Below, in pieces: positions 21,929-33,738 of a stretch of DNA of 64,000 bases (within the stretch, counting starts at the first letter, position 1; every line of letters starts with the position of its first letter). The stretch lies in the NCBI GenBank assembly GCA_013400115.1, contig VXBP01000231.1, positions 62,001 to 126,000 on the forward strand, in the 5' to 3' direction. Made by a program: the position numbers and the translations under genes. The notes under the pieces are model-generated. The model was not told where the DNA came from, did not search any database, and saw only the letters and a program-made list of their open reading frames with translations. The DNA is from Rhinopomastus cyanomelas. Lineage: Eukaryota > Chordata > Aves > Bucerotiformes > Rhinopomastidae.

Positions 21929-22373
21929 CCATCCAGCACAGAGCCACAAAGATGATGAAGATGATTTCCTCACCTCCCTGATGAGGAAAGGCTGAGGGAG
22001 CTGGGATCCAGCTGAAGGAGACTGAGGAGACCCCATTAATGTTTATAAATATGGAAAGGGCAGGTGTCAGGAGGATGGAGCCAAACTCTTCTCAGTGTCA
22101 TCTAATGATGGGACAAGGGGCAGTGGGTGTGAGCTGGAACATAGGAGGTTCCACATCAATATGAGAAGGAACTTCTTCACGATGAGGGTAACAGACCCCT
22201 GGAAGGGGCTGCCCAGGGAGGTTGTGGAGTCTCCTTCTCCGGAGACATTTAAAACCCACCTGGACATGTTCCTTTGCGACTTGATCCAGGTGATCCTGCT
22301 CTGGCAGGGGGGTTGGACTAGATGATCTTTTGAAGTCCCTTCCAATCCCTAATGTTCTATGATTCTATGATCT
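21929..22373 (+). mobile_element. CR1 LINE fragment, type A
   Basis: A plus-strand CR1 starting around CATCCAGCACAGAGCCACAA (the [11 protein letters not shown] region). An internal deletion and disorder around 21960-22020 disrupt the YEERLRELG block. The C-terminal frame (22095-22325) encodes [37 protein letters not shown] and [11 protein letters not shown]. The tail TTCTATGATTCTATGATC ends near 22373. Confidence 0.94.
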
Positions 22374-24634
22374 AAGTCAAGGCCTGAAGACCGCAGTCTT
22401 TGGAGCTGACAACTTTGCAGCATCGTTACAAAGCCCATGTGCCCCGGGTGGTCACACTGAGCTAAATGAGCCCTTTCTCACACCTCACACCTTCTAAATT
22501 CACAGAAGCACAAGTTGCCTTACCCACTGTTACTGCCACAGCTCTGATAGCTGTCCTGTTGGCAATGAGAATGCTGGCCATGGACCAGACCTTGCCAGGG
22601 ACACACTACTGGCAGAAAGCAGAAACCTCTCTCTTCTGCCGCGGCAGAGACTCCTGCAAGCGTACATCTTGTGCTGAAGGGCTGAGGTGATCCCACAAAC
22701 AGCTCCGTGAGAGCAGCCTGAAGTTGCTGCTGGTTGTCACGATGAGTTAGTTGTGCTAGATGTCCTCCAGAAGCACAGTTCTGCCTGGGAATAGACAGTG
22801 ACTACTGTTTACAGAGGGTGAACACGTCCTACCTGAACGAGCTGACTACAACAGCCAGCATGGCTGGCTGGTCTGGTGGGGACCAGACCAATATTCTCTC
22901 CACACTTGTGGCCAGGTCCACCAGAAACAGAGGTGCCTCAAGAAAAGCTATGGTGGGACAGAAGTTCTTTCACCCAGAATGCAGGAAGGAGAAAAAAGCT
23001 TGTGCACTACCAGTTGCAAAGCCCTTTCAGAAAGGCTCCCTTTGCTGAGATACATGAGCCTCTGCCTGTGCAGAAGTGAGCTCCAGCCTCGCTGTGTACC
23101 CAGCCAAAGGCAGGCATCTGCACGCCTTTGACAGCTGGACTCAGCGATTTGTAGGTCTCTCCCAACCTCGAGGATTCTATGATTGCACACCCAGCAGCTC
23201 AGACACAACAGGAGAGTTTATCAGCAAGACAGGCTTATTCTCAGCAGTGCAAGGTCAGACACCTTCCTGGGATAAGCACTCACAGCAGCAGATTTACTCC
23301 CTTTCCCATCACAGATCTGGCTACACCTCCAGGTGTAGCTCCAGTTCCTGTCCAAACGTCACTGCAGATCACTCACCAGGCATTGCTGAGCACCCAATGA
23401 CCATAATAATATCACTGCTTCTAAATCCTGTGCTTTACTTTGCAAAGCCCCTCCTCTCCAAGCTGTAGCTCCCAGCTGATGAGCAGGAGCCCAGGGACAA
23501 GCGCTGTCTGCCACAGTGCCCGCTCACTCCCAGCTGCTCAGTGAGGTTCCAGCCTGTCAACAGAGCATCTCCTCTCATCCCATTTCCCTCCAGGACTCCC
23601 CAGAACTCTCACCACCTCGTGCCAGCACAAGATGGACCTCCTAGATAGGCACTGAGACTGCTGACCATAATTCCTCTCTCCCATCTCCTCCTCCTCTTGC
23701 GGGGAACACTTCACCCCACACCCAGCAACCCCAGCCCCAAAGGCACCTAACCACTCGCGGGGAGGGACATCAGACTCTGTCCTGCTCCTGGTACTCCATA
23801 CCAGTCACCTAGTTTTAAGGGCACTGCCAACCACTCCAGGAGCCTTCCGCTCCCACACAGCCCCCCAGAGCTAACTGGAAGAAAAAGGCTGGCATGAATC
23901 GCAGCCCCCTGCTCTATGACATGGGCATTACCTTCACCCTACAAAGCAAGGGTAACCTGTGGGAGAGGTGGTGCTTGTAAGGTCAGGTCATCACCATCCT
24001 GTTCTGGCAAGGCACCTTGCCCACCTCCCCTGGGGCAGGAGCCCCCTGCTTTAGCAAAGCCCGAGCTCCCAGCCAGCTCTCCTGGGCAGCAGAGGAGATA
24101 AAGATCTTTGAAGCAGGATTTGAGTTGATCCTTCAGTTTGATAACATCCCACTTAAGGTAAAAAACAGGGTGAATTAACCCTGATCTCAGCTTTCAACAA
24201 AATACACCGATAAGTCAAGAGGACTTCGCAGAGAAACAACAAGAGGGACTGCAGACACATCTGCTCTCAGAGCCTTCCTGAGAGGAGCACAACCAGCTCA
24301 TACACTTAAACCAAAACCCTTCTCACTCTCCCTGTGTGTTTGTCTTTTCTCTATTGCCCATATTACCCCTCAGCAAAGAGAACAGCTTCGCCAGCCCAGC
24401 CTCAGCAGGGAAGTCCAAGAAAGGCCAAACCCTCTAAGATCTTGTCTTTATTATCTAAGAGCACACTCAAGGGCCATTGGCCTCAGGATGCTTTCTTCAG
24501 CAGCAACAAGCACTTAACCCTTGGAAAAAGGTACAGAACATGTCCGGCACAGAGAGATGTCTTCCCAACTTACGATCCCAGACATTAGAACCTCACAAAC
24601 TGTTACTAAGCCCCACAAAATTACTCTGTAAGTA
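22374..24634. other. Unannotated region
   Basis: About 2.2 kb with no recognised gene. The only repeat remnant is the short CR1 tail at 23140-23186. Confidence 0.4.
23140..23186 (+). mobile_element. Short CR1-like 3' tail remnant
   Basis: GACTCAGCGATTTGTAGGTC then TCCCAACCTCGAGGATTCTATGATTG has the order of a CR1 3' UTR end (GAT..GTAGGTC.CTTCCAACY..ATTCTATGATT). Only the last 45 or so bases are present, so the call is tentative. Confidence 0.55.
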
Positions 24635-24777
24635 ATGGAGTCTCCTTCACTGGAGATGTTTAAAACCCACCTGGATGCGTTCCTGTGCGACTTGGTCTAG
24701 GTGATCCTGTTCTGGCAGGGGGATTGGACTAGATGATCTTTCGAGGTCCCTTCCTAATGATTCTATGATTCTATGAG
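24635..24777 (+). mobile_element. CR1 LINE type A 3' end
   Basis: A plus-strand CR1 truncated within the ESPSLE codons (GGAGTCTCCTTCACTGGAGA). It then has the normal C-terminal codons, the 3' UTR and two tail units (ATTCTATGATTCTATGAGG). A short deletion sits before the tail. Confidence 0.93.
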
Positions 24778-26309
24778 GATCCTGCCCTTCAAAGTCTCCC
24801 CTTGAACTACACTTTGTTCTTATATTCCACAGCTACATGCCAGGCACCCTTCTTGTTGGAAGAAAGGCCCTACCTATGATGGAAGAGACCGGTTTGCTGT
24901 CCTTCCAGTGCGGTGTGTCCCTGTATTCTGGGAGGAGGGCAGGTCTTCCTCCTGCACGTTCCTCTGTAGGAGCAAACAGTGATGAACACACCAGGAAGGG
25001 CCAGTAGCACTGTGAGTAAGAGCAAGCCAGCTGAAACAGGAGAGCATCACCGCGTTTCTTTCCATGCCACGTGTCCGCAGAACTGGCTGGTGCAGACATC
25101 TCGCCCTGAGCGCTCCCGTGTAACACGACTGGCGGTGGCCCTGGGACGTGTCCCCAGCCCACAGGGTGTGTGCATGCGTGTGCAGCCAGGACGCCTGCCC
25201 GCTGGGGAACTTTCCATCTAAACCAGCTGGCAGTTGCTCTCCTGGGTTTCCTGGACACCAATAACGTTTTCCCTTTCCTAATCTCCCTGATGTAAATCCA
25301 TTCACGACGAGCGCCTTGAGACTTCTAATTCCATCGGCATTAAACTCACTAAAACCTCTATTAACCAAAAGCTCTCAGGATTTTCCTCAGAATCTACAAT
25401 TCAGGTTCATAACATGACAGAACTTCACCTCTCCAGGGTGTCTGAGAAATTAATTTGTGATTTCTAAATGCCAGGATCACTGACCAGACGTTCAGAGTTT
25501 CTCCCTCCCTGTCTGTAAGCTCCTGCTGCCGATGACACGGCCATTCCCAGGTGCTGAGCTGTCTTCTGAAACATCCACACCAGGGTGTGAGAAGAGCTCT
25601 CACCCTCTAACCAGCAGGAGCAGATGGTCTGCCACACCACCAAGCAGCAACCAGAGGTCCACAGATGCTCTATTAAGAGTGGAAATGGTCCATTGCAGGG
25701 GTCCCTTGCCGTGCTCCTAGAGCAAAGGGCTAGCACACTCACCACAACATCGATGTTTGCCGGCACCATATGATGTGAAAAGGTAGTGTGGGCTCATCTC
25801 AAGGCTGTACCAGCCAGGTGATGTAAAAGCACGGGGCTTATCCTGATACATCCCAGCAGAGAACAAGGCTGGATGCTGAGACAAGTGGAAGGGGGGGTGG
25901 TGGTAGCGGGTGGTGATAGAGGGGAGCAAACAATTACAAGTCAGTGAGTGAGGTTTCTAAACACTCTGATACCCCAGAGATGGTTCATTTATTCTTTGGC
26001 CCTAGAGGTTCATTGGTTGCTGTAATAGAGCAGGGAGATGCAATCATATTCTGATCCCAGAGGTCTTTTTAGGTGCTGTAATAGAATAGTGGTGATCAAG
26101 CTGTCTCTGAAGCCCCGGGGTTGCTGGCGTGCAGCAGGGGTGACGTCAGCATCTCCCAGCCCACTCAGTCCCCAGCTCCTGTACTCCAGGACAGGTCCTG
26201 GATATGTCACTTCCACCCTAGAGGTTTGCAGGGGCTGATGATGTCAGCTTTTCAAGTTCTCTTTGGCTGTACAGGAGCTTTTAACCCCATGAAAAGGTGT
26301 GATGCCTTT
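24778..26309. other. Unannotated region
   Basis: About 1.5 kb without recognised genes. 25255-25470 is AT-richer (ATTAAACTCACTAAAACCTC, GAGAAATTAATTTGTG) and may be a noncoding element. 25880-25925 has a G/GGT-rich run. Confidence 0.35.
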
Positions 26310-26974
26310 CTGAGACCTGTTAGCATAGAAGAAAGGGACATAGGGGTCCTGGTGGACAGCAGGATGACCATGAGCCAGCAGTGGACACTTGTGGCCAAGA
26401 GGGTCAACGGCATCCTGGGTGGATCAGAAGTGGGGTGGTTAGTAGAGGTTCTTCTTCCCCTCTACTCTGCACTAGTGAGACCACATCTGGAATCTTGTGT
26501 CTAGTTCTGGGCCCCTCAGTTCCAGAAGGACACGGAACTGCTGGAGAGAGTCCAGCGCAGAGCCACAAAGATGATGAAGGGAGTGGAGCATCTCCCTGAT
26601 GAGGAAAGGCTGAGGGAGCTGGGTCTCTTGAGCTTGGAAAAAAAGAGCCTCATTAATGTCTATAAACATGTGAAGGGTGGGTGTCAGGAGGATGGAGCCA
26701 GGCTCTGCTCAGTGGCAGTGATAGGACAAGGGGCAATGGGTGTGAGCTGGAACATAGGAGCTTCCACATCAATATGAGAAGGAACTTCTTCACAGTGAGG
26801 GAGACAGAGCACTGGAAGAGACTGCCCAGGGGGTTGTGGAGTCTCCTTCTCTGGAGACGTTTACAACCTGCCTGGATGTGTTCCTGTGTGACTTGATCTA
26901 GGTGATCCTGCTGTGTCAGGGGGATTGGACTAGATGATCTTTCAAGGTCCCTTCCAATCCCTAATGATTCCATG
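26310..26974 (+). mobile_element. CR1 LINE fragment, type A
   Basis: A plus-strand CR1 beginning in ORF2 at about the [20 protein letters not shown] block. It continues through RHPGWIRSGVVSR-like, [28 protein letters not shown] and [20 protein letters not shown] to the [20 protein letters not shown] block and a normal 3' UTR. Reading these requires at least four frame changes. A deletion removes the KRRLRGDL codons. The tail ends in ATGATTCCATGATC. Confidence 0.94.
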
Positions 26975-27879
26975 ATCTCTTGGCACTGGAACATGAGTCT
27001 GGCTGCTCCCACTCTATCCACATCAGCCACGATGGGTGTAGCTCCGAGATACCCACCAAAACAAACCACAGCTCCGGGAATGCAAGAGATCTCGGAGATC
27101 CAGCATGTGGAGATGCTCCTCAGTGTTTGTTTTCTTGGCTCGAAAACATTTCCTTGTGCAAGGAGTCGCTCCACTCACACCTCGTGGGCTGCCCAGGAAG
27201 GAGACACACTTACGAGGAGACTGAGATCCATGCGTGCTGCACACAAATAGCTGGGAATCAGACTGTGAACAGGCTTGGTTAGCCAAGCTGTTAATGACTT
27301 CAGCACCCTATATAATGCATTCAGTACAAAAAACCAGCCCTCAAGAACTGGGACCATGCTTCTGGGTAGGGAACACTGTAGGACAGAGAGGAGGTGTTTG
27401 TAGACTCAGCTCCTCTCACACTGGAGAGAGAAGGAAATGATCAGATAAGGTTTGAGCGTTTCTGTGGGCTTGGGGATTTCTCTCCTCGCTTCAGCCCCAG
27501 CAAATGTTTAGTTCTGGGCTCCAGTGTGGCCTGGGAAATGGAAAGGCTGCAACAACCTGATATCCTGGAGCTGATTCCCATGCACGTAGCTCAGGAAAGA
27601 GGTAGAACCATGAGCAATCTCTGAGGAACATCTGGGATCTTTCCAGGTTAGGTTTCTGATCTCAGGCAATTTCAGGAGCTTAGGTGGGTTTGTATCTTGT
27701 GTGCGTGGGTTTGGTTTTCACTGGAGTTCAAACTCAGAGGCTGAAACTCTGCCTATTGACTTCAACATGATCAAGCCAGTCTATGTTAGGAGAGAATCTG
27801 ACCCCGTTCTTCTCTGAGCCTGAGGATGATCCTGAACACATGCGACACCAGGAAGAGTTGGGATTTGAACTGAAATTCA
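26975..27879. other. Unannotated region
   Basis: No recognised gene or repeat over about 900 bases. Confidence 0.45.
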
Positions 27880-28221
27880 CAGGATCACAGAATATTAGCA
27901 ATTGGAAGGGACCTCGAAAGATCTAGTCCAATCCCTCTGCCACAGCAGGATCACCTAGACCAAGTCATTAGGGATTGGAAGGGACCACAAAAGATCATCT
28001 AGTCCAATCCCCCTGCCACAACAGGATCACCTAGATCAAGTCATAGAGTCAGTCAGGGTTAGAAGGGATCACAGGATCATCCAGTTCCAACTCTTCTGCC
28101 ATGGGCAGGGACACCCCATCCTAGATCAGGCTGGCCAGAGCCTCATCCAGCCCAGCCTTAAACACCTCCAAGGATGGGGCCTCAACCACCTCCCTGGGCA
28201 ACCCGTTCCAGGCTCTCAGGG
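27880..28221 (-). mobile_element. Three concatenated CR1 3' ends (composite)
   Basis: On the minus strand this is a chain of three CR1 3' ends. The X-like element at 28041-28221 (CCTCAACCACCTCCCTGGGC, GTTAGAAGGGATCACAGGAT) comes first in sense. A type A 3' module follows (27967-28040), then a second type A module (27880-27966). Both modules begin, in sense, at CTTGRTCTAGGTGATCCTG, directly after the TATGA or AAT tail of the preceding unit. The intermediate tails are reduced to almost nothing. Similar junctions occur at 40666, 47758 and 49608. Confidence 0.88.
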
Positions 28222-28290
28222 ACAATCAGGGAGTCAGAGAAGATCAGCGAGAAGCCACTTTCTTTTGCCAAGAACATATCCCGGTGGGTT
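28222..28290 (-). mobile_element. Remnant of ancient CR1 reverse-transcriptase core
   Basis: CAGGGAGTCAGAGAAGATCA and the following 30 bases align with 29838-29890. Most differences are CG versus CA/TG, the pattern of CpG decay. On the minus strand it reads GKRKWLLADLL, comparable to the GKSCLTNL-type segment just before RT motif A. It abuts the X-like CR1 directly, so the younger insertion may have cut through it. Confidence 0.55.
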
Positions 28291-28644
28291 TTATATGTTC
28301 ACTGCTCACATCCCAGCAGGAGTTTTCAAGGTAAGGTGCATTCTGAGGAACAGCCATTCTAGATCAGAGAGATGTCCACAACAACTCCACCAGATATTTT
28401 TGGGGGGAAAGGTGGAGCAGACAGATGAGGGACAACATGCTCCTATATTCATTTTCTTATTTGCCACAATAAGTCACAGGTCAATACAGGCTCTGAGGAC
28501 TGAAAATAAAGGCTGAGGCTCTACAAGTGAGCTCATCCAGAGTTAAAGCTCATTTGTGTACATATTCTCTCCACAAAAACATGGAAGCCCACTATGAATC
28601 TTCCTAAATCCTTGATCTTGACTAAATCTCATGATTTAGAGTTC
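28291..28644. other. Unannotated region
   Basis: Nothing recognised. Confidence 0.4.
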
Positions 28645-28909
28645 ACAGAACATTAGGGATTGGAAGGGACCTCAAAAGATCATCTAGTCCATCCCTACCA
28701 CAGCAGGATCACAGCAAGTCACACAGGAACTTATCCAGGCAGGTTGCGAACGTCTCCAGAGAAGGAGACTCCACAACTCCCCTGGGCAGCCCCTTTCAGT
28801 GCTCTGTCACCCTCACCGTGAAGAAGTTCCCTCTCATACTGATGTGGAACCTCCTCTGTTCCAGCTCACACCCATTGCCCCTTGTCCTACCATTAGATGC
28901 CACTGAGAC
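28645..28909 (-). mobile_element. CR1 LINE type A 3' end
   Basis: A minus-strand copy from the inverted tail (TTCACAGAACATTAGGGATT) to about the GTCCTACCATTAGATGCCAC codons at 28909. The CR1 UTR carries several small deletions (e.g. GATCACAGCAAGTC for the usual GATCACCTAGACCAAGTC). Confidence 0.93.
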
Positions 28910-29639
28910 CCACAGCCCAACTTTGCAAACCTGATTCCCACGCACTGTAGTTTCACTGAGCATTCCCTTGCTCCTGTGAGATGAGGAAGGGAGGGACAGA
29001 AGAACTCTTCAGCCTCATAAATATTATTTCCTTCCAATACCCACTCTCAGTGTGCTGACTCCAGCAACCAAACCTCCTCTGTCTACTCACTGGAGGTTGC
29101 TCACAGGGTTTCTCGGAGTCCCCTCACTTCTCCAACATCCCTCTGCAAACAGGCTGGCCCTGTGTCAGTGTGTGATTCCAAACAAGGCAGCTCCACCAGA
29201 GCACAGAGAGCCTCGCAGCTCTTGCACTCTACCTGCTGCCTCCGCACACAAACAGCCTCTTTGGCGGCTCGAGGGCAGCACAACACGGGGCAGAGCTCTG
29301 CAAAAAGCTTCCTGACACCCACCCACACTTTCCTTTGGCTGATAGCCATCGTTCAGGACCTCTGGGAGCATCTCAGGAGTCACGAGCCTGCCTGGAACAC
29401 ACATTGCTTTGAACACATCGATGCCGAGTTCCGCTCACCAGAGCGCAGCCCGTTCATTTAACGTCACGGTTCCCCCAGCGTTCCTCACAGCCCTTGCTGG
29501 TCACAGACAACTTAATAACCTCATCTCACCCACAAATATTTTACACAGCACACCTCTCCTCCCACCTTCCCAAGTCACTAAACAACACAGGAAATCACAT
29601 GGGATTTCAAAGAGAACCTGGAGGCCACGTTAACCTTCT
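28910..29639. other. Unannotated region
   Basis: Nothing recognised with confidence. 29455-29610 could belong to the old CR1 that follows, but I cannot align it. Confidence 0.4.
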
Positions 29640-30190
29640 GCTGTGGTGAAACTTGACTGTTTAATCCCCTCATTCTTTCGGTCTCCTACTCGGTTTTTGA
29701 TCTGCGCCAATACTTTGTCTCTCGCCGACTACTTAGCTCCTTCAGTAGCTCTCATGCAAGATCTTTCAAAAGCCTTCTGGAAATCTAAACACATTACATC
29801 AATTGGTTCCCCTTTATTCACCGTCTTATCGGCGCATTCAGGGAGTCGGAGGAGACCAGCGAGACGCCGCTCTCTTCGGCCGAACCCGCGGCTGCCGGGG
29901 CCCTATCGGGCTGCGATCTTCCAGATGTCTTGGAGCACTGCTTTTTAATTATCATCCCCACCAGCTCCCCAGACACAGATGCGGAGCTCACTGATCTTTA
30001 ATTCCCCGGATCATCACTGGAGCCTTTTTTAAATATAGGTACAACATTTGGTCTTTTCCAATTCCCCGAATCAGTAGCTTTTTCTTCCCCCCCCCCCCAA
30101 GAGATGGGGTATTTTTGTTAGCAGCTCAATCACTTAAGCTCCTTCCACACTCTCAGATTTAACCATCTGGACTTGATAACTTATTGTTCA
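29640..30190 (-). mobile_element. Ancient CR1/L3-type ORF2 fragment: reverse-transcriptase core
   Basis: The minus strand encodes, in order, pieces of a CR1-clade reverse transcriptase. SSPDG (about 30161-30175) is followed after a one-base frame change by LNLRVWKELK. KKGSSDDPGN lies near 30015-30045, followed by a stop where related enzymes have tyrosine. RSVSSASVSGELVGMI comes next, then DKTVNKGEPIDV and motif A as CLDFQKAF (29768-29790). These match the order SPDG..KKG..YRPVSL..DK.NKG..D.LDF.KAFD known in CR1/L3 elements. There is no 3' end, and several frame changes are needed. It is much older than the type A copies. It contains a C12 run (30087-30098) and a CpG-rich stretch (29840-29910). 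Confidence 0.85.
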
Positions 30191-31204
30191 GGGAAAGAGG
30201 GGGCGATTCTGTGTGGGGTTTGTTTTTTTCCAGGAGGTTTGGGGTTGGTTTTTTTTTCTACTACTGGCTTTGTCCCAGCACCCGTTATTCTACCGGCACA
30301 GAAGATGAGGGAAAAGAATCTTACAGCCACCGTTGGGTGTTTGGGATGGCTGAAAAGAGAGATGATAAGACAGTTCAGCTCCCCAGCAACACCCTAAAAA
30401 CAGAGGCTCTGAGTCACTTTAAACACAGGAGGTGACTGCAATTGATCAGTGCAAGTTTCCGTGGACAACTTCCACCCTGTTCTGCCCTAGCTCGTTGGTT
30501 CGAGTCTCTTCTGAACAGCGATGTCTGTCTTGACCCCGGAAGATCCAGGGCAGGAAGGGAGCCAGCTTGATTATACACAGCCCTAAGGTGCAGTGAAAAG
30601 AAAGCGACCTCTGTGCTGAGGGGGACGCATGAACCTGGGAGGAGAGGAAACCCAGTGAGGATGGAAAGAGGTAAATCAGAAGGTGAGCAGAACGATGCCG
30701 GGCTGTTAGCTCCATTGATTGCCTTTTGACTGAATCAGCCCCAAGACATGAAACACAATGGGAAATGCAGGGGAACTCAAACAAGCAGCCCCATTATATG
30801 AGTGCTTCCCAATTTGTGCCTAGCTGGTGCTCGATAGCTGTTGCCATGTTGGCTGGCCTCACAAGACGTTCAGACCAGGGCACAGCCTGGTTGCCCTGCT
30901 GTGCCACTGACTTCAAGCCATGTGATCCATTGATCCTGCAACAGAAGGAAGCTCAAGATGGGCAAGAAGCACCATCTTATGTCATAGTGAGCACATACCC
31001 TGTGTTCACTGGGGGCAGACAAGTTCTGGGGGTACATGTTCACCTGCAAGTCTGTCTGCAAGACAACACTGAGCTTCCACCTTCTGGAAATGGCCACGCA
31101 CCCATTAGCAATGACATTCAAACATCTGTATGACATCTACCCACTCTAAGGCACAACTGCCATGTCTACTTTTTCTGACACATTGGTACTCAAGTTATAC
31201 TTCA
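30191..31204. other. Unannotated region
   Basis: About 1 kb with no recognised gene. T-rich runs (30219-30260) occur just upstream of the old reverse-transcriptase piece and could be its decayed 5' continuation. Confidence 0.35.
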
Positions 31205-31550
31205 TTAAAGTATAGTTTGGAGAAGAGGAGACTGAGGGGTGACCTCATTAATGTCTATAAATATGTGAAAGGTGGGTGTCAGGAGGATGGAGCCAGGCTC
31301 TGCTCAGTGTATCTAGTGATAGGACAAGGGGCAATGGGTGTGAGATGTGACCATCCAGTTCTTCACTACAAAGGTGCTGAAACACTGATACAAGTTGCCC
31401 AAGGAAGCTGTAGATATTCCATCAATGGAAGCATTCAAGCCCGGGTTAGAGGGGACTTTGAGCAACCTGGTCTAGTGGGAGGTGACCCTGCCCACGTCAA
31501 CTAGATTATCTTTAAGGTCTTTTCCAACCCAAACCATTCTATGACTATGA
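31205..31550 (+). mobile_element. Chimeric CR1: type A 5' part, different 3' end
   Basis: 31205-31343 is type A ORF2 ([33 protein letters not shown]..). At about 31345, just after GCAATGGGTGTGAGA, it switches to a different CR1 subfamily. That part has a decayed coding block and a 3' UTR reading CCTGGTCTAGTGGGAGGTGA, CTAGATTATCTTTAAGGTC and TTCTATGACTATGATT. Both parts are on the plus strand and roughly collinear: the second part picks up close to where the first leaves off. The simplest explanations are recombination between elements or template switching during reverse transcription. Confidence 0.8.
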
Positions 31551-33564
31551 TTTCTGGGGAGCAGTCTAAAGGCAAGTCTGTGGCTCCCTCTAAGACCTCA
31601 ACAATGTCCTTCCAGTACAGAGCAAGGCAATTCCCAGCAGTGCCCTCTGGCTCCACAGGGCCGGGAAGTCAGAGGACATGGGGAGAAGTTTCTCAGCCAT
31701 GCTCCTGCCTTTGTATCAGAAGAAGAACAACATACACAGTAGACAGCTCAAAGCAGCAGGAGGGAATTCTCAAGCTGGTTGTTCCCTGGGTCAACGAGAT
31801 GAATGAGAAGATGAGCAGTCCCCTCCACTGAGCTGGTCCTCCTGGCACAGTTTTTCAGACCAGCACAAACACGGTCATGTCAAGCCCTAGCCTATAGTAA
31901 GTTCTGCCACGCCACACCATCACCACAGACACATACTGCCTCCCCTCTCTTCCACCTTCTTCCTTTGCTGCTTCTGTCTTTTTTCACTCAGGTCTTCCCT
32001 CTTTCCTAGTCTCCACTCCCTCCATACCCATACATGTCTTGTGCTACCCTTTCCCTCTGTGGGTACCCACCCATACATGCCTTGTGATGCCCCTTCCCTC
32101 CTTACACCTGGAGAAGTACATCAGGGGATGAGACAGGGGAGGAAGAGGTCTTCTTCATTCCCCAAGTTAGCCCAGCATGACTTCCAGCCCATGACCTGGC
32201 CCTGCCCTCCTGGCAGAGCCCTGCAGAAGATGCCTTCACGCAGGTGCTGTGCCACAGTGTGCAGGCTAAGCCAGGAAGCATCAGGAGTGTCATCCAGCTG
32301 CTCTTCTAGCCAGGTTTTTACTCCAGCCTTCTCTCACACACACAAGCCTGTCATGCATGAGCATCTCGGGGCTGTCCTCAGCCTCTCAGCAGTGGCTGTG
32401 CAGCGCAAGGGGGAGGTGAAATGACAGGGGCTACAAAGGCCAGTCGCCAGTCATGGCCTGTACCAGGGTCCCCTTTGCTCCCCTGACACACACACAGACA
32501 CATGGCAGGGCTGCTCAGGGAGCCCCAGCCAAGCAGCCCGCCCTCCACCGCTGAATCCCCACTCTGTTTCCCAAGTGACAAGCTACAAACTCCCTTTCTC
32601 TTCCCAAACAAACAGAGGCTTGAGTGAATCACTGCCTCAGCGCTGGCACACAGCACCCCAGTCATTACGGATTCTCCTCCAGCACCCAGCCCCCTGCGAA
32701 GGTCAGCAGGCAGCCAGGCCAGCAGAGTCCACAGGCTGCGCCTCCCTTACCCCACAGCATCCCTCTGTGCAGCCTGAAGCACCATGCAAACCATGAGCAT
32801 CCTTCCTCCCCATCCAACTCCTCTCCCCCAGTGTGCCTACTGCCTACCCCATAGAAATTTAGGGGAAACTGAGGCAGGGCACTGTGATTGCTGGTAGACC
32901 TCACCAGGACTAGGATTCAGAAGCCCTTAGCAACAAGGTTTTGTAGGTGGTGTCATCTTTTGGCTTCAACCCCTAAAAGCTCACCTTGCTGGGCTTAACA
33001 TGAACCTGGCTTGATGCTGCAAAACCTGGCCATCAAATGCTCCTGCTTGTCACTACAGACTCACACACATCCACACAAGCATGAAGTGAACCACCCCTCA
33101 CAACCTTCCTGCCTTCCCCTCTGCCTTCCGAAACAAAACTACCTCCCCCTCAGCAACACAAGCACCTGAATGGCAGATCTGGACATGGTCCCTGCAGAGT
33201 AACACTCAAGTTTTGGGATCATGCTCTGTCCTAGGAGGCACTTGCCTCTGCTGAGGCTATGGCAGCTCCCACTCATGGTGCAACCCTTTCTTCTGCCTAC
33301 ATGACCCTATGAAGAACAGTAAACACCCCCCCAGGCCCTGGGTACTGACCGGGGGGCTGTAGCATGATCAGGGCTGAAAAACAACATCCTCCTGCTGAGA
33401 CAACTTGTCCCTCTCCTTCCTCTTCCAGACCATGCCTGCCCTCCTGCAGCTGGTGTTATCCTCTCCTCCGCATGCACACTCTCTCAGAGCCATGGGCAAT
33501 GGGTTCAAAAAGCCCTTGGGGTAACCCAGGCACAGATGTGGCCACCAACCAAGGGACTTAACTC
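31551..33564. other. Unannotated region
   Basis: About 2 kb of C-rich DNA with no recognised gene, repeat or RNA. Confidence 0.45.
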
Positions 33565-33738
33565 ATAGAATCATAAAACCATTAGGGATTGGAAGGGACC
33601 TCGAAAGTTCATCTAGTCAAACCCCCGCCACAGCAGGATCACCTAGACCAAGTCGCACAGGAACATGGTCAAGAGGGTTTTAAACGTCTCCAGAGAAGGA
33701 GACTCCACAACCCCCCGGGCAGCCTGTTCCAGTATCTC
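33565..33738 (-). mobile_element. CR1 LINE type A 3' end
   Basis: A minus-strand CR1 from the inverted tail (CATAGAATCATAAAACCATT) through the 3' UTR to the ESPSLE codons (GAGAAGGAGACTCCACAACC), ending near GCCTGTTCCAGTATCTC. Confidence 0.93.
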
